A stretch of 64,000 bases of DNA. Origin: an uncultured bacterium. GTDB lineage: Bacteria; Actinomycetota; Coriobacteriia; Coriobacteriales; Coriobacteriaceae. The position numbers and the translations under genes were made by a program. The notes under the pieces were generated by a model. The model ran no database searches. It saw only the letters and a program-made list of their open reading frames with translations, and had not been told where the DNA came from. Where the stretch lies: positions 174,658 through 238,657 of the forward strand of contig CAJMMD010000001.1 in NCBI GenBank assembly GCA_905214465.1, read 5' to 3'. Shown piece after piece: positions 1 through 7,049 of this stretch (positions are counted from its first letter, which is position 1; each line of letters opens with the position of its first letter).

Positions 1-901
1 TATCGGGCTTGTCGGAGCCATAGGTGTCCATGGCCTCCCAATAGTCCATGCGGCGCAGCGGCGTGGGCATCTCGACACCCATGCGGCCGAAGGCGTCGGC
101 CAGGACCTCTTCGAGCGCGCTCATGACGTCGTTCTGGTCCACGAAGGACATCTCGATATCGACCTGGGTGAACTCGGGCTGACGGTCGGCACGCAAGTCC
201 TCGTCGCGGAAGCACTTGGCGACCTGGTAGTAGCGCTCGACGCCACCGACCATAAGCAGCTGCTTCAGGAGCTGCGGGGACTGCGGCAGAGCGTAGAAGT
301 TGCCCGGCTGGATGCGGCTGGGGACGATGAAGTCGCGGGCGCCCTCGGGCGTGGACTTGAACAGGGAGGGCGTCTCGACCTCCATGAACTCACGGTTGTG
401 CAGCGCCTCGCGAATGGCAAAGGTAAAGTCGGAGCGCAGCTTGAGGTTGGCCATCATCTCGGGACGACGGAGGTCCAGATAGCGATAACGCAGACGGGTG
501 TCCTCGCTGGTCTCGATGCCGTCCTCGATCTGGAACGGCGGGGTGACGGACGTGTTGAGCACCTCGGCGTGGTCGGTCAGGACCTCGATCTCGCCGGTCG
601 CGAGCTTGGTGTTGGTGGTCTCCTCGCCACGGGCGCGCACGACGCCGTGGATCTTGATGGGCCACTCGGGACGCATGGTCTCGGCGATCTTAAAGGCGTC
701 GCCGTCGGAGTGCTCGGGGTCGAAGGTGAGCTGCGTGATACCCTCGCGGTCGCGAAGGTCGCAGAAGATAAGGCCGCCGTGGTCGCGGCGACGGCTCACC
801 CAACCGGTGAGGGTGACCTCTTCGCCCACGTTCTCGCTGCGAAGCTCGCCGCAGGTACGGGTGTGCATGGAATGCTCGTCGATGGGACGGGTCTGGCTCA
901 T
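1..901 (-). CDS. aspS: Aspartyl-tRNA synthetase, 3' part cut by window edge
   Basis: This class II synthetase charges tRNA-Asp. The first 300 residues are visible and the gene runs off the left edge. The N-terminal OB-fold anticodon-binding domain contains LTGWVSRRRDHGG, near residue 33. The catalytic domain follows with RYRYLDLRRP and the class II motif 2 region FRDEDLRADRQPEFTQVD. The start is the ATG at 901, preceded by AAAGGAGG about 9 nt upstream. A GC-rich hairpin lies just 5' of this site. The family identity is clear. Discriminating or non-discriminating character (Asp only, or Asp/Asn) cannot be decided from this fragment. Confidence 0.97.
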   Translation of the reverse strand, partial: MSQTRPIDEHSMHTRTCGELRSENVGEEVTLTGWVSRRRDHGGLIFCDLRDREGITQLTFDPEHSDGDAFKIAETMRPEWPIKIHGVVRARGEETTNTKLATGEIEVLTDHAEVLNTSVTPPFQIEDGIETSEDTRLRYRYLDLRRPEMMANLKLRSDFTFAIREALHNREFMEVETPSLFKSTPEGARDFIVPSRIQPGNFYALPQSPQLLKQLLMVGGVERYYQVAKCFRDEDLRADRQPEFTQVDIEMSFVDQNDVMSALEEVLADAFGRMGVEMPTPLRRMDYWEAMDTYGSDKPD

Positions 902-922
902 ACCAGTGATCCTCCTTTATGG

Positions 923-964
923 ATCTGTGCCGCCCCGTGTCGTTCCGGGCGGCGTCGTACAGAT
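923..964 (-). promoter_or_regulatory. GC-rich hairpin in the aspS leader
   Basis: The sequences ATCTGT plus CGCCGCCC on one side and GGGCGGC plus ACAGAT on the other form a stem ending about 20 nt upstream of the aspS ribosome binding site. There is no T-box antiterminator sequence and no U-tract, so a simple T-box or attenuator is not supported. It may influence mRNA stability or initiation. Confidence 0.4.
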
Positions 965-1157
965 TTGCCCGGCCTGCGTAAACCGCGCAGCCAGACATGG
1001 CGTTCTATCTTATCGCACCTGTGTCGATGTGCCGCGGAAAAGTAGCTCCTGCCCAAAGACTTGACGGAGACGAAACAATTGACGCGCCGCGGCACCCGCC
1101 CGCGCTCGTCACGTGCGACAATGTGCCCCAATACAACTGCACTCGGAAAGGCCCGTC

Positions 1158-1793
1158 ATGACCGCACACCTCATCGTTATGGATATCGACTCCACGCTCA
1201 TCAACCAGGAGGTCATCGACCTGTTGGGCGAGGAGGCCGGCGTAGGCGAGCAGGTGGCACAGATCACTGAGCGCGCCATGCGCGGCGAGCTTGACTTTAA
1301 GCAGGCACTCGAGGAGCGCGTGGGGCTGCTCGCCGGCCTGGACGAGAGCGTGTTCGAGCGCACCTTTGAGCGTGTGACGTTTACCCCCGGCGCGCTGGAG
1401 CTTGTGCGCTCGGCGCACAGCAAGGGCTGGAAGGTCGGCGTGGTAAGCGGCGGCTTTCACGAGGTCGCCGATAAGATCGTGACCGCCGCGGGCATCGATT
1501 TTTGCCTGGCTAACCGCCTGGAGGTCGTGGACGGCAAGCTCACGGGTAAGCTGGCGGCAGACATCGTGACCAAGGAGTCCAAGCTCATCCAGCTGCTGGA
1601 CTGGGCAGTTGAGTGCGGCGTCGACATGGCCCATACGGTCGCTATTGGCGACGGGGCAAATGACATCCCCATGATCCAGGCCGCAGGCACGGGCATCGCA
1701 TTTTGCGCCAAGCCCAAGACGCGCGAGGCGGCCCCGTTTGCCATCGACGAGCGCAACCTGATGCTCGCCATGGACATCATCCTGCGCGACTAG
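1158..1793 (+). CDS. serB: Phosphoserine phosphatase, HAD superfamily
   Basis: SerB hydrolyses O-phosphoserine to serine in the last step of serine biosynthesis and acts in the cytosol. The 211-residue protein opens with the HAD nucleophile motif MDIDSTLI, where the first Asp is phosphorylated. VVSGGFHEV follows around residue 110, and the metal-binding IGDGANDIPMI comes near residue 165. It lacks the N-terminal ACT domains of longer SerB proteins. The ATG at 1158 is chosen because GGAAAGG lies about 6 nt upstream; an in-frame start at 1113 has no ribosome binding site. The gene is a lone transcription unit, divergent from aspS. Confidence 0.93.
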   Translation: MTAHLIVMDIDSTLINQEVIDLLGEEAGVGEQVAQITERAMRGELDFKQALEERVGLLAGLDESVFERTFERVTFTPGALELVRSAHSKGWKVGVVSGGFHEVADKIVTAAGIDFCLANRLEVVDGKLTGKLAADIVTKESKLIQLLDWAVECGVDMAHTVAIGDGANDIPMIQAAGTGIAFCAKPKTREAAPFAIDERNLMLAMDIILRD

Positions 1794-1829
1794 TCAATCC
1801 ATCTAACAATTGAATCAGTCTGTCCTATA

Positions 1830-1863
1830 GTTTCCGAACAATTTTGTCTTAGTGTTCGGAAAC
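1830..1863 (+). promoter_or_regulatory. Operator-like perfect dyad upstream of larB
   Basis: Perfect 11-bp arms, GTTTCCGAACA at 1830-1840 and TGTTCGGAAAC at 1853-1863, are separated by 12 AT-rich bases. The dyad lies 45 bp upstream of the larB start codon. The most likely ligand is the TetR-type regulator encoded as the third gene of this operon; that is inference from position and symmetry. Confidence 0.6.
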
Positions 1864-1907
1864 ATACCCTTTGAGTGCTAGACTTTGCGCCGTCGAAGGG
1901 AACATAT

Positions 1908-2690
1908 ATGGATAAGCGAGATCTTGAGCAATTGCTGAGCGATGTTGCCGGCGGAGCAGTCACCCCTGCCGACGCCCTCACGCGCATCCAGACGGCTCCG
2001 ACCGCCGATTTGGGCTTTGCGCAGCTTGATCTTTCGCGCGGGGTGCGCCAGGGAGCCGGCGAGGTTGTCTACGGGGCCGGTAAAACCGCCGATCAGATTG
2101 CCGCCATTATCGAAGCACTGCGCGATGCCGGCCAGGAGCGCATCCTGGTCACGCGCCTGGATGCCGAAAAAGCCGCGCGCACCGCTGAGCTTCTTGGCAA
2201 CGGCATCGACTTGGGATATGTCCCGGACGCACAGCTCGCCCTCGTGGGCGGCAAGCCCTCCCCCACCGGCAACGGACGCATCGTCGTCGCCTGCGCCGGC
2301 ACGAGCGACCTGCCCGTCGCCGAAGAAGCCGCGTTGACGGCCGAGTTCTATGGCAACGAGGTCGACCGCCTCTACGACGTGGGTGTCGCCGGCCTGCACC
2401 GTCTGCTCGCGCATGCCGAGGAACTCGCCCAGGCACAGGTGGTCATCGCCATTGCCGGCATGGAGGGCGCACTGGCGAGCGTTGTCGGCGGCCTGGTAAG
2501 CTGTCCGGTCATAGCCGTTCCCACCAGTGTGGGTTACGGCGCGAGCTTTGGTGGCGTAGCCGCGCTGCTCGCCATGCTCAACTCCTGCGCCAGCGGCGTT
2601 TCGGTCGTCAACATCGACAACGGCTTTGGTGCCGCCTACCAGGCAAGTCTTATCAATCATCTGAGCGCCGGCACGCCCTGCGCCCGTTAA
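1908..2690 (+). CDS. larB: LarB, pyridinium-3,5-biscarboxylate synthase
   Basis: LarB carboxylates and hydrolyses nicotinic acid adenine dinucleotide in the first step of nickel-pincer nucleotide (NPN) cofactor synthesis for lactate racemase. It belongs to the PurE-related AIR-carboxylase fold. The 260-residue protein shows AGTSDLPVAEEA, GMEGALASVVGGLV and VPTSVGYGASFGG. It also has LNSCASG, which carries the Cys thought to bind the substrate, then VVNIDNGFGAA. The ATG at 1908 follows GAAGGG by 7 nt; an upstream in-frame start at 1875 is less likely. Only 10 nt, including AAGGAG, separate it from larC, so the two are co-transcribed. Confidence 0.93.
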   Translation: MDKRDLEQLLSDVAGGAVTPADALTRIQTAPTADLGFAQLDLSRGVRQGAGEVVYGAGKTADQIAAIIEALRDAGQERILVTRLDAEKAARTAELLGNGIDLGYVPDAQLALVGGKPSPTGNGRIVVACAGTSDLPVAEEAALTAEFYGNEVDRLYDVGVAGLHRLLAHAEELAQAQVVIAIAGMEGALASVVGGLVSCPVIAVPTSVGYGASFGGVAALLAMLNSCASGVSVVNIDNGFGAAYQASLINHLSAGTPCAR

Positions 2691-2700
2691 GGAGCATTCC

Positions 2701-3618
2701 ATGTCCAATCATCAGCACACGCTTATCATCGACGGCACCTCGGGCATCAGCGGCGATATGACCGTCGCGGCCCTGCTCGACCTAGGCGCCAGCGAGGAGC
2801 ACCTGCGCGAGCAGCTCGCCACGCTGCCGGTCGACGGCTTTACGATCGCCGTCACACGCGTAAGCAAGCATGGCATCGACGCCTGCGATTTCGACGTCCA
2901 GCTTGCAGAGGAACTCGAGAACCACGATCACGATATGGCCTGGCTCTACGGCAACGAAGCAGCTGCCGAGCACACGCACGAGCATGAGCACCACCATCAT
3001 GATCATGGCGAGCACGAACACGAGCACTGCCACGAGCATGACCATGAGGGCCACGGCCATGGCCACGAGGGTCACCATCACGCCCACCACCATCACCACC
3101 GTTCTTTGGCTGACGTCACCGCCATCATCGATGGCTCGCAGTTAAGCGATGGCGCCAAGCGTCGCGCCCTCGCCATTTTTTCCGTACTCGCCGCTGCCGA
3201 GGCCAAGGCTCACGGCAAAACGCCCGAGACCGTCATGTTCCACGAGGTGGGCGCCGTCGATTCCATCGTCGACGTCTGCTCTGTCGCCATCTGCCTCGAT
3301 GACCTGGGTATTGAGGACATCGTGGTCGAGTCGCTCTCCGAGGGTCACGGTACCATCCGTTGTGCCCACGGTCTCATGCCCATTCCCGTCCCCGCTGTCG
3401 TCAACCTGTGCCAGGCGGGCAATATCGCCCTCACGCCCGCACCAGTCGCCGGCGAGCTTGTGACGCCCACGGGCGCCGCCATCGTCGCCGCACTGCGCAC
3501 GTCCGAGCACCTGCCGGCCCGCTACCGCATCGAGACCGTCGGCTACGGCGCCGGCAAGCGCCCCTACGAGGGTTGCTCCGGCACGCTCCGCTGCCTGCTC
3601 GTTGACGCAGACGCATAG
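2701..3618 (+). CDS. larC: LarC nickel-insertion protein, N-terminal (LarC1) part only
   Basis: LarC uses CTP and nickel to place Ni in the pincer nucleotide. This 305-residue protein has the family start LIIDGTSGISGDM. A very His-rich stretch follows at about residues 92-136, a likely nickel reservoir. Later come FHEVGAVDSIVD, GHGTIRCAHGLMPIPVPAV and LVTPTGAAI. It stops at residue 305, soon after GYGAGKRPYEG. Full-length LarC continues with a C-terminal domain (LarC2) beginning near a LETN-type motif. In Lactobacillus plantarum that domain is reached by ribosomal frameshifting. Here the next gene begins 2 nt after the stop, so no LarC2 is present at this position. Confidence 0.88.
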   Translation: MSNHQHTLIIDGTSGISGDMTVAALLDLGASEEHLREQLATLPVDGFTIAVTRVSKHGIDACDFDVQLAEELENHDHDMAWLYGNEAAAEHTHEHEHHHHDHGEHEHEHCHEHDHEGHGHGHEGHHHAHHHHHRSLADVTAIIDGSQLSDGAKRRALAIFSVLAAAEAKAHGKTPETVMFHEVGAVDSIVDVCSVAICLDDLGIEDIVVESLSEGHGTIRCAHGLMPIPVPAVVNLCQAGNIALTPAPVAGELVTPTGAAIVAALRTSEHLPARYRIETVGYGAGKRPYEGCSGTLRCLLVDADA

Positions 3619-3620
3619 CC

Positions 3621-4160
3621 ATGGATGCCCGCAAGGCCAAAAGCCGCGCCGCGATCGTCGCGGCGTTCTCCGAGCTGCTGCGCGAAGAGGACTACGGCAA
3701 GATCACCGTCGGCGACATCATCGCTCGCGCCCATGTGGGTCGGGCCACGTTCTACGGCCTCTTCAAGAGCAAAGATGACCTACTGTCCGAACTCGTGAGC
3801 GACATCTGCACCCACGCCCTCGACGACGATGGCACACCGCTCGATGATCCGCTCGTACAAGTCGAGCATATCCTCAACAACCTCTGGGAACGCCGCCAGG
3901 GCGTACGAGCCCTCGTAGCCGGCGCCGGTTCACGCGTCTTCGCCGACTGCTTACGCAAGACCATCATGTCACGAGCAGCCGGAACCGTCCCCACCGACCC
4001 AAACGGCCCCGCCGCCACCATGGACCGAAGCTTCCTCCTCCACCACATAGCCTCAAGCTTCGTAGGAATGGTCCAATGGTGGGCCTGGCACAACTTCCAA
4101 GCCCCAAAAGAGGACGTAGCCAAAGACTACCTATCAGCCATTAAGCCCCTCTTCAACTAA
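3621..4160 (+). CDS. TetR/AcrR-family transcriptional regulator
   Basis: The 179-residue protein has an N-terminal TetR helix-turn-helix at about residues 8-52. Typical positions are visible in SRAAIVAAFSELL, ITVGDIIARAHVGRATFY and FKSKDDLL. A variable ligand-binding C-terminal half follows. It begins 2 nt after the larC stop, so it is translated as the third gene of the larBC operon and probably senses a lactate-related or metal signal (inference). The second half uses more A/T-ending codons such as gta, cta and ata than its neighbours, so the 3' part may have a different history. The perfect dyad upstream of larB is the best candidate operator. Confidence 0.85.
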   Translation: MDARKAKSRAAIVAAFSELLREEDYGKITVGDIIARAHVGRATFYGLFKSKDDLLSELVSDICTHALDDDGTPLDDPLVQVEHILNNLWERRQGVRALVAGAGSRVFADCLRKTIMSRAAGTVPTDPNGPAATMDRSFLLHHIASSFVGMVQWWAWHNFQAPKEDVAKDYLSAIKPLFN

Positions 4161-4170
4161 GTAAGAAGCT

Positions 4171-4240
4171 CATCCCAAAGCATCACCCCAACCCAGGGCG
4201 CCACGCATCCCAAAGTGTCAACAACAGCCCAGCGCCCCTA
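4171..4240. repeat. Degenerate 35-bp direct repeat downstream of tetR
   Basis: Two copies of a unit beginning CATCCCAAAG start at 4171 and 4206. They continue with partial similarity (AACCCAGGGCG against AGCCCAGCGCC). The rest of the 302-bp gap between tetR and larD holds the large palindrome at 4317-4441 and no gene. Confidence 0.5.
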
Positions 4241-4316
4241 TCAGCAACAAGCCCCTCCCATCCAAATTCAGATTTATATGTTGGGTTGCTTGTTCCAACG
4301 CGACTAAAATCCCGCA

Positions 4317-4441
4317 GCTGGCCGCATGGGGTAACTTCCCAGCGCATTCCGCAGGACGCAAAAAGGCTCGCCGCACGAAGTGCGCAGCGAGCCTTTTTGC
4401 ATGTCCGAGGACGCGCTGGGAAGTTACCCCATGCGGCCAGC
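4317..4441. repeat. Large palindromic element A, downstream of larD
   Basis: The outer arms of 29 nt at 4317-4345 and 4413-4441 are perfect reverse complements. Inside is a second hairpin with arms GCAAAAAGGCTCGC and GCGAGCCTTTTTGC around CGCACGAAGTGCG. The core flanks read TTCCGCAGGAC on the left and ATGTCCGAGGAC on the right. On the minus strand it starts 21 nt after the larD stop, so it can act as a 3'-end structure or terminator. It also lies between convergent genes. A second element at 6902-7028 shares the core but has different arms. Confidence 0.8.
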
Positions 4442-4462
4442 GGACAACTATGTAGCCTTGGA

Positions 4463-5194
4463 CTAGAACATGCCCAAGAAACCATGCACAAACAACGCAG
4501 CCACGATGGCACCGACAAACGGAGCGATGCCAGGAACAAGCAGGCCGTACTTCCAATTGTTGTCAGCCTTGTTCTTAATCGGCAGCACCTGATAGGCCAT
4601 GCGAGGACCAAGGTCACGTGCCTGGTTCATGGCGAAGCCGGTGATGCCGCCCATGCCCATGCCAACAGCCCAAACGATCAGGCCGACGCAGATGGCGAGC
4701 ATCAGAACGTTCTCGCCGGCGCGGCTAGCAGCAGCAAGGATGGCGCTGATGAACACGAAGGTGCAGATAGCCTCGCAGAAGAAGTTGCGGGCATAGTTCG
4801 TACCCTCGGTGGTGGGGTTGGTCGAGAAGATGTTGCGCTGAGCAATGGGATCGACGACACCCTCGGAAGCTTTGAACTCATCGGCATACATAAACCAAGC
4901 GATCACGGCACCCGCAAAGCCGCCGAGCATATCGGCAAGCATGAAGGGGATGCAGTTGCCCCACGGCACCAGACCGACGATGCACTGGGCAAGCACCATA
5001 GCGGGGTTCATGCACACGGCGCCGCCAAAGACAAACAGGCAGACCGAGATGCCAAAAGACCAGGTGGTGATGGCAAACATATGGCCGGAGCCCTGATACT
5101 TGGTGCCTTTGAGCACGGTATCGCAGTGCACGCCCACGCCAAAGACGATCATGAGGGCAGTCGCGCCGAATTCGCACAGGAGTTTGGTAAGCAT
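4463..5194 (-). CDS. larD: LarD-like lactate/glycerol channel (MIP family)
   Basis: This membrane channel of the aquaporin/GlpF superfamily has 243 residues and about six transmembrane helices. The first half-helix motif is conserved as CMNPAMVLAQ, near residue 63. The second, FAMNQARDLGPR near residue 190, has Gln where the family has Pro (NQA for NPA), but keeps the downstream ARDLGPR. It lies 49 nt downstream of larA on the same strand, as larD accompanies larA in lactobacilli, so a lactate facilitator is the best guess. Glycerol or another small solute is the alternative. The ATG at 5194 was used. Confidence 0.82.
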   Translation of the reverse strand: MLTKLLCEFGATALMIVFGVGVHCDTVLKGTKYQGSGHMFAITTWSFGISVCLFVFGGAVCMNPAMVLAQCIVGLVPWGNCIPFMLADMLGGFAGAVIAWFMYADEFKASEGVVDPIAQRNIFSTNPTTEGTNYARNFFCEAICTFVFISAILAAASRAGENVLMLAICVGLIVWAVGMGMGGITGFAMNQARDLGPRMAYQVLPIKNKADNNWKYGLLVPGIAPFVGAIVAALFVHGFLGMF

Positions 5195-5243
5195 AAAACC
5201 TTATCTTTCTTGTCGGTTGTAAACGATTCGTTGAGTCCGCACG

Positions 5244-6521
5244 CTAGTGCTGCGCGACGACAACACCCAGGCCATCGGGAATGACGGCCACCTTGGCGTC
5301 GGCACCCTTCATCTCAAAAGCAAGCTTGAGCGCCTCCTCGAGGGTGTTGACCGGCGTCATGTGCATATCCTTGAGCATCTGGTGATCGCACAGGTCGGTG
5401 ACCATGATCACAGGGTGATGCGCCAGGATGCGGGCAAAGATCTGGCTCGTCCACTGGTCGGGCAGGGTCTCGTCCTTGGGACGGTCGATGCAGGCACGCT
5501 CAAACTCTGCCGGATCGTTGTCGGCGATGTTGTGATAGAAGCCCTCGCCACCGTGACCGTCTGCACAACCGGCGACATCGATGATCACACCGCCCTCGGG
5601 AAGCGTGGCCTCGGCAGCGCACATGCCCTTCACGGCCTGATAGATGTTCTGGTCGAGCGGGTAACCGCCGTTGGTGGTGATGGCGATATCGCACTCGACG
5701 GGCTCAACGCCGGCAAGGCTCTTCACGAAGTCGCAGCCGGCCTCGTGCGCCTTGTGGATGTCGCCGGCAAAGGAGCCAATGACCTCGTGCTTGCCGTTGA
5801 GCACCACGTTGAGCACAAAGGCAAGGTGAGCCATCTCGGCGGCGGCAAACATATCCTCGCTCACGTGGTTGTGGCACAGGTTGCCGGCACGCGAATGGGA
5901 ATCGTTCACAAACTGACCGTTGTGGTTGTACATGATGGTCTTATAGCTGGCGATGCCGGGCAGGACGGACTTACGGCTGCCAGAGAAACCGGCAAAGAAG
6001 TGCGGCTCAATGAAGCCCTCGGCAAGCAGCAGGTCGCAATCGGCAGCGATCTTGTTGATGATGCACTCGCCACCAGAAGGCAGGGTGCCGATCTTTTTCA
6101 TCATGCTGTCATCAGTCGCGACGTGCATAACGATTTCCTCGTTGGCAACGATCTCCTCGCCATACTTATTGACGAGCTCCTCGTGCGTCGACGGACGGTG
6201 CATACCCGTAGCAACCAAAATACGCACGCGAGCCTCGGGCGCAGCGGAATGGATGTGATGCAGCAGAATAGGCATCGTCACACGCGAGGGAACGGGACGC
6301 GTATGATCGGAGCTAATGATGACAATATCCTTCTTGCCAGCACAAAGCTCCTCGAGCGAAGGCGAGCCATAAGGGTTCGCAAGCGACTCCTCTACCAGCT
6401 CTTGCTGCGATTTCGTAGTCTTAAACTCGTTTTGATGACCTTCCATCGCACCCGCGAAGTTCTTATCCTCAAGCTCCAGATGCAACGTCTTGTGGTCAAA
6501 CGGCAGTTCACATTCAAACAA
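5244..6521 (-). CDS. larA: Nickel-dependent lactate racemase
   Basis: LarA interconverts D- and L-lactate with the Ni-pincer cofactor. With a TTG start at 6521 (GGAAGAGGG about 9 nt upstream) the protein has 425 residues. The known catalytic residues then fall exactly at the Lactobacillus plantarum numbering: Asp72 and Arg75 in SDHTRP, His108 in ATGMHRP, His174 in EPHFFAG, Lys184 (cofactor attachment) in GSRKSVLPG, and His200 in YNHNG. This agreement supports both the function and the TTG start over the longer reading frame. It is followed by larD. The cofactor enzymes larB and larC are on the other strand, and larE is not in the window. Confidence 0.95.
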   Translation of the reverse strand: MFECELPFDHKTLHLELEDKNFAGAMEGHQNEFKTTKSQQELVEESLANPYGSPSLEELCAGKKDIVIISSDHTRPVPSRVTMPILLHHIHSAAPEARVRILVATGMHRPSTHEELVNKYGEEIVANEEIVMHVATDDSMMKKIGTLPSGGECIINKIAADCDLLLAEGFIEPHFFAGFSGSRKSVLPGIASYKTIMYNHNGQFVNDSHSRAGNLCHNHVSEDMFAAAEMAHLAFVLNVVLNGKHEVIGSFAGDIHKAHEAGCDFVKSLAGVEPVECDIAITTNGGYPLDQNIYQAVKGMCAAEATLPEGGVIIDVAGCADGHGGEGFYHNIADNDPAEFERACIDRPKDETLPDQWTSQIFARILAHHPVIMVTDLCDHQMLKDMHMTPVNTLEEALKLAFEMKGADAKVAVIPDGLGVVVAQH

Positions 6522-6729
6522 TGATGAGCGCCCTCTTCCTTTCAACTGACACACTAGATAAACCGTTGGAAGGATACGCCGCTCACCGAAAAACACCACC
6601 GTCTACCGACTCATTAACACAACGTTCATATTTGACCCACAACAAAACGGCCGCGATCCCAAAAAGGACCGCGGGCGCTACAGTCGTAAGGCGAGAAGCG
6701 CCAAATGCGCCACCAGGATAGACCCCCTC

Positions 6730-6904
6730 CAAAACGCGCGAAGCGCGCCATTCTTCTCCTCAACTTTAATCCCTGAAGACCGAGGACGAAGGGACCCGAT
6801 GGGTTTCCCTCTGAATGCATTCCACAGCACGAAGCCCCATCAAAGTGCGCGAAGCGCGCTATCTTTCCCCAGCAGTAATCCGCCGAAGACCGGACATCGT
6901 AGGG
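6730..6904. repeat. Diverged 64-nt direct repeat pair beside palindrome B
   Basis: Copies at 6730-6793 and 6841-6904 are offset by 111 bp. Both begin CAAA then (A)CGCGCGAAGCGCGC or TGCGCGAAGCGCGC, share TAATCC and GAAGACCG, and end in AGGG. The second copy abuts palindrome B. The first is followed by GGGACCCGATGGGTTTCCC and a GCACGAAG fragment that resembles the palindrome core. This fills most of the 528-bp gap between larA and ppc, in which no gene is seen. Confidence 0.55.
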
Positions 6905-7028
6905 CCCGCCATTAGTTTACTTTTAGGCACACTCCGCAGGACGCAAGAAGCCCTCGCCGCACGAAGTGCGCAGCGAGGGCTTCTTGCATGTCCGAGGACG
7001 TGCCTAAAAGTAAGCTGATGGCGGGCCC
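6902..7028. repeat. Large palindromic element B, downstream of ppc
   Basis: The outer arms at 6902-6930 and 7000-7028 are 29 nt each and complementary except at two positions. The inner hairpin has GCAAGAAGCCCTCGC and GCGAGGGCTTCTTGC around CGCACGAAGTGCG. The core flanks (CTCCGCAGGAC and ATGTCCGAGGAC) match element A at 4317-4441, while the outer arms are unrelated in sequence. It begins 21 nt after the ppc stop on the minus strand, the same distance as element A from larD. Confidence 0.8.
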
Positions 7029-7049
7029 GGACGACTACAGGGCTATCGA

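Noticed and set aside
2950..3110. His-rich repeat as a CRISPR-like or satellite DNA repeat
   Set aside because: The repeats encode a His-rich protein segment within larC, with irregular unit lengths, and are explained by metal binding.
6522..6599. Longer LarA start at 6599
   Set aside because: It would move the catalytic residues away from the conserved positions; the TTG at 6521 fits exactly.
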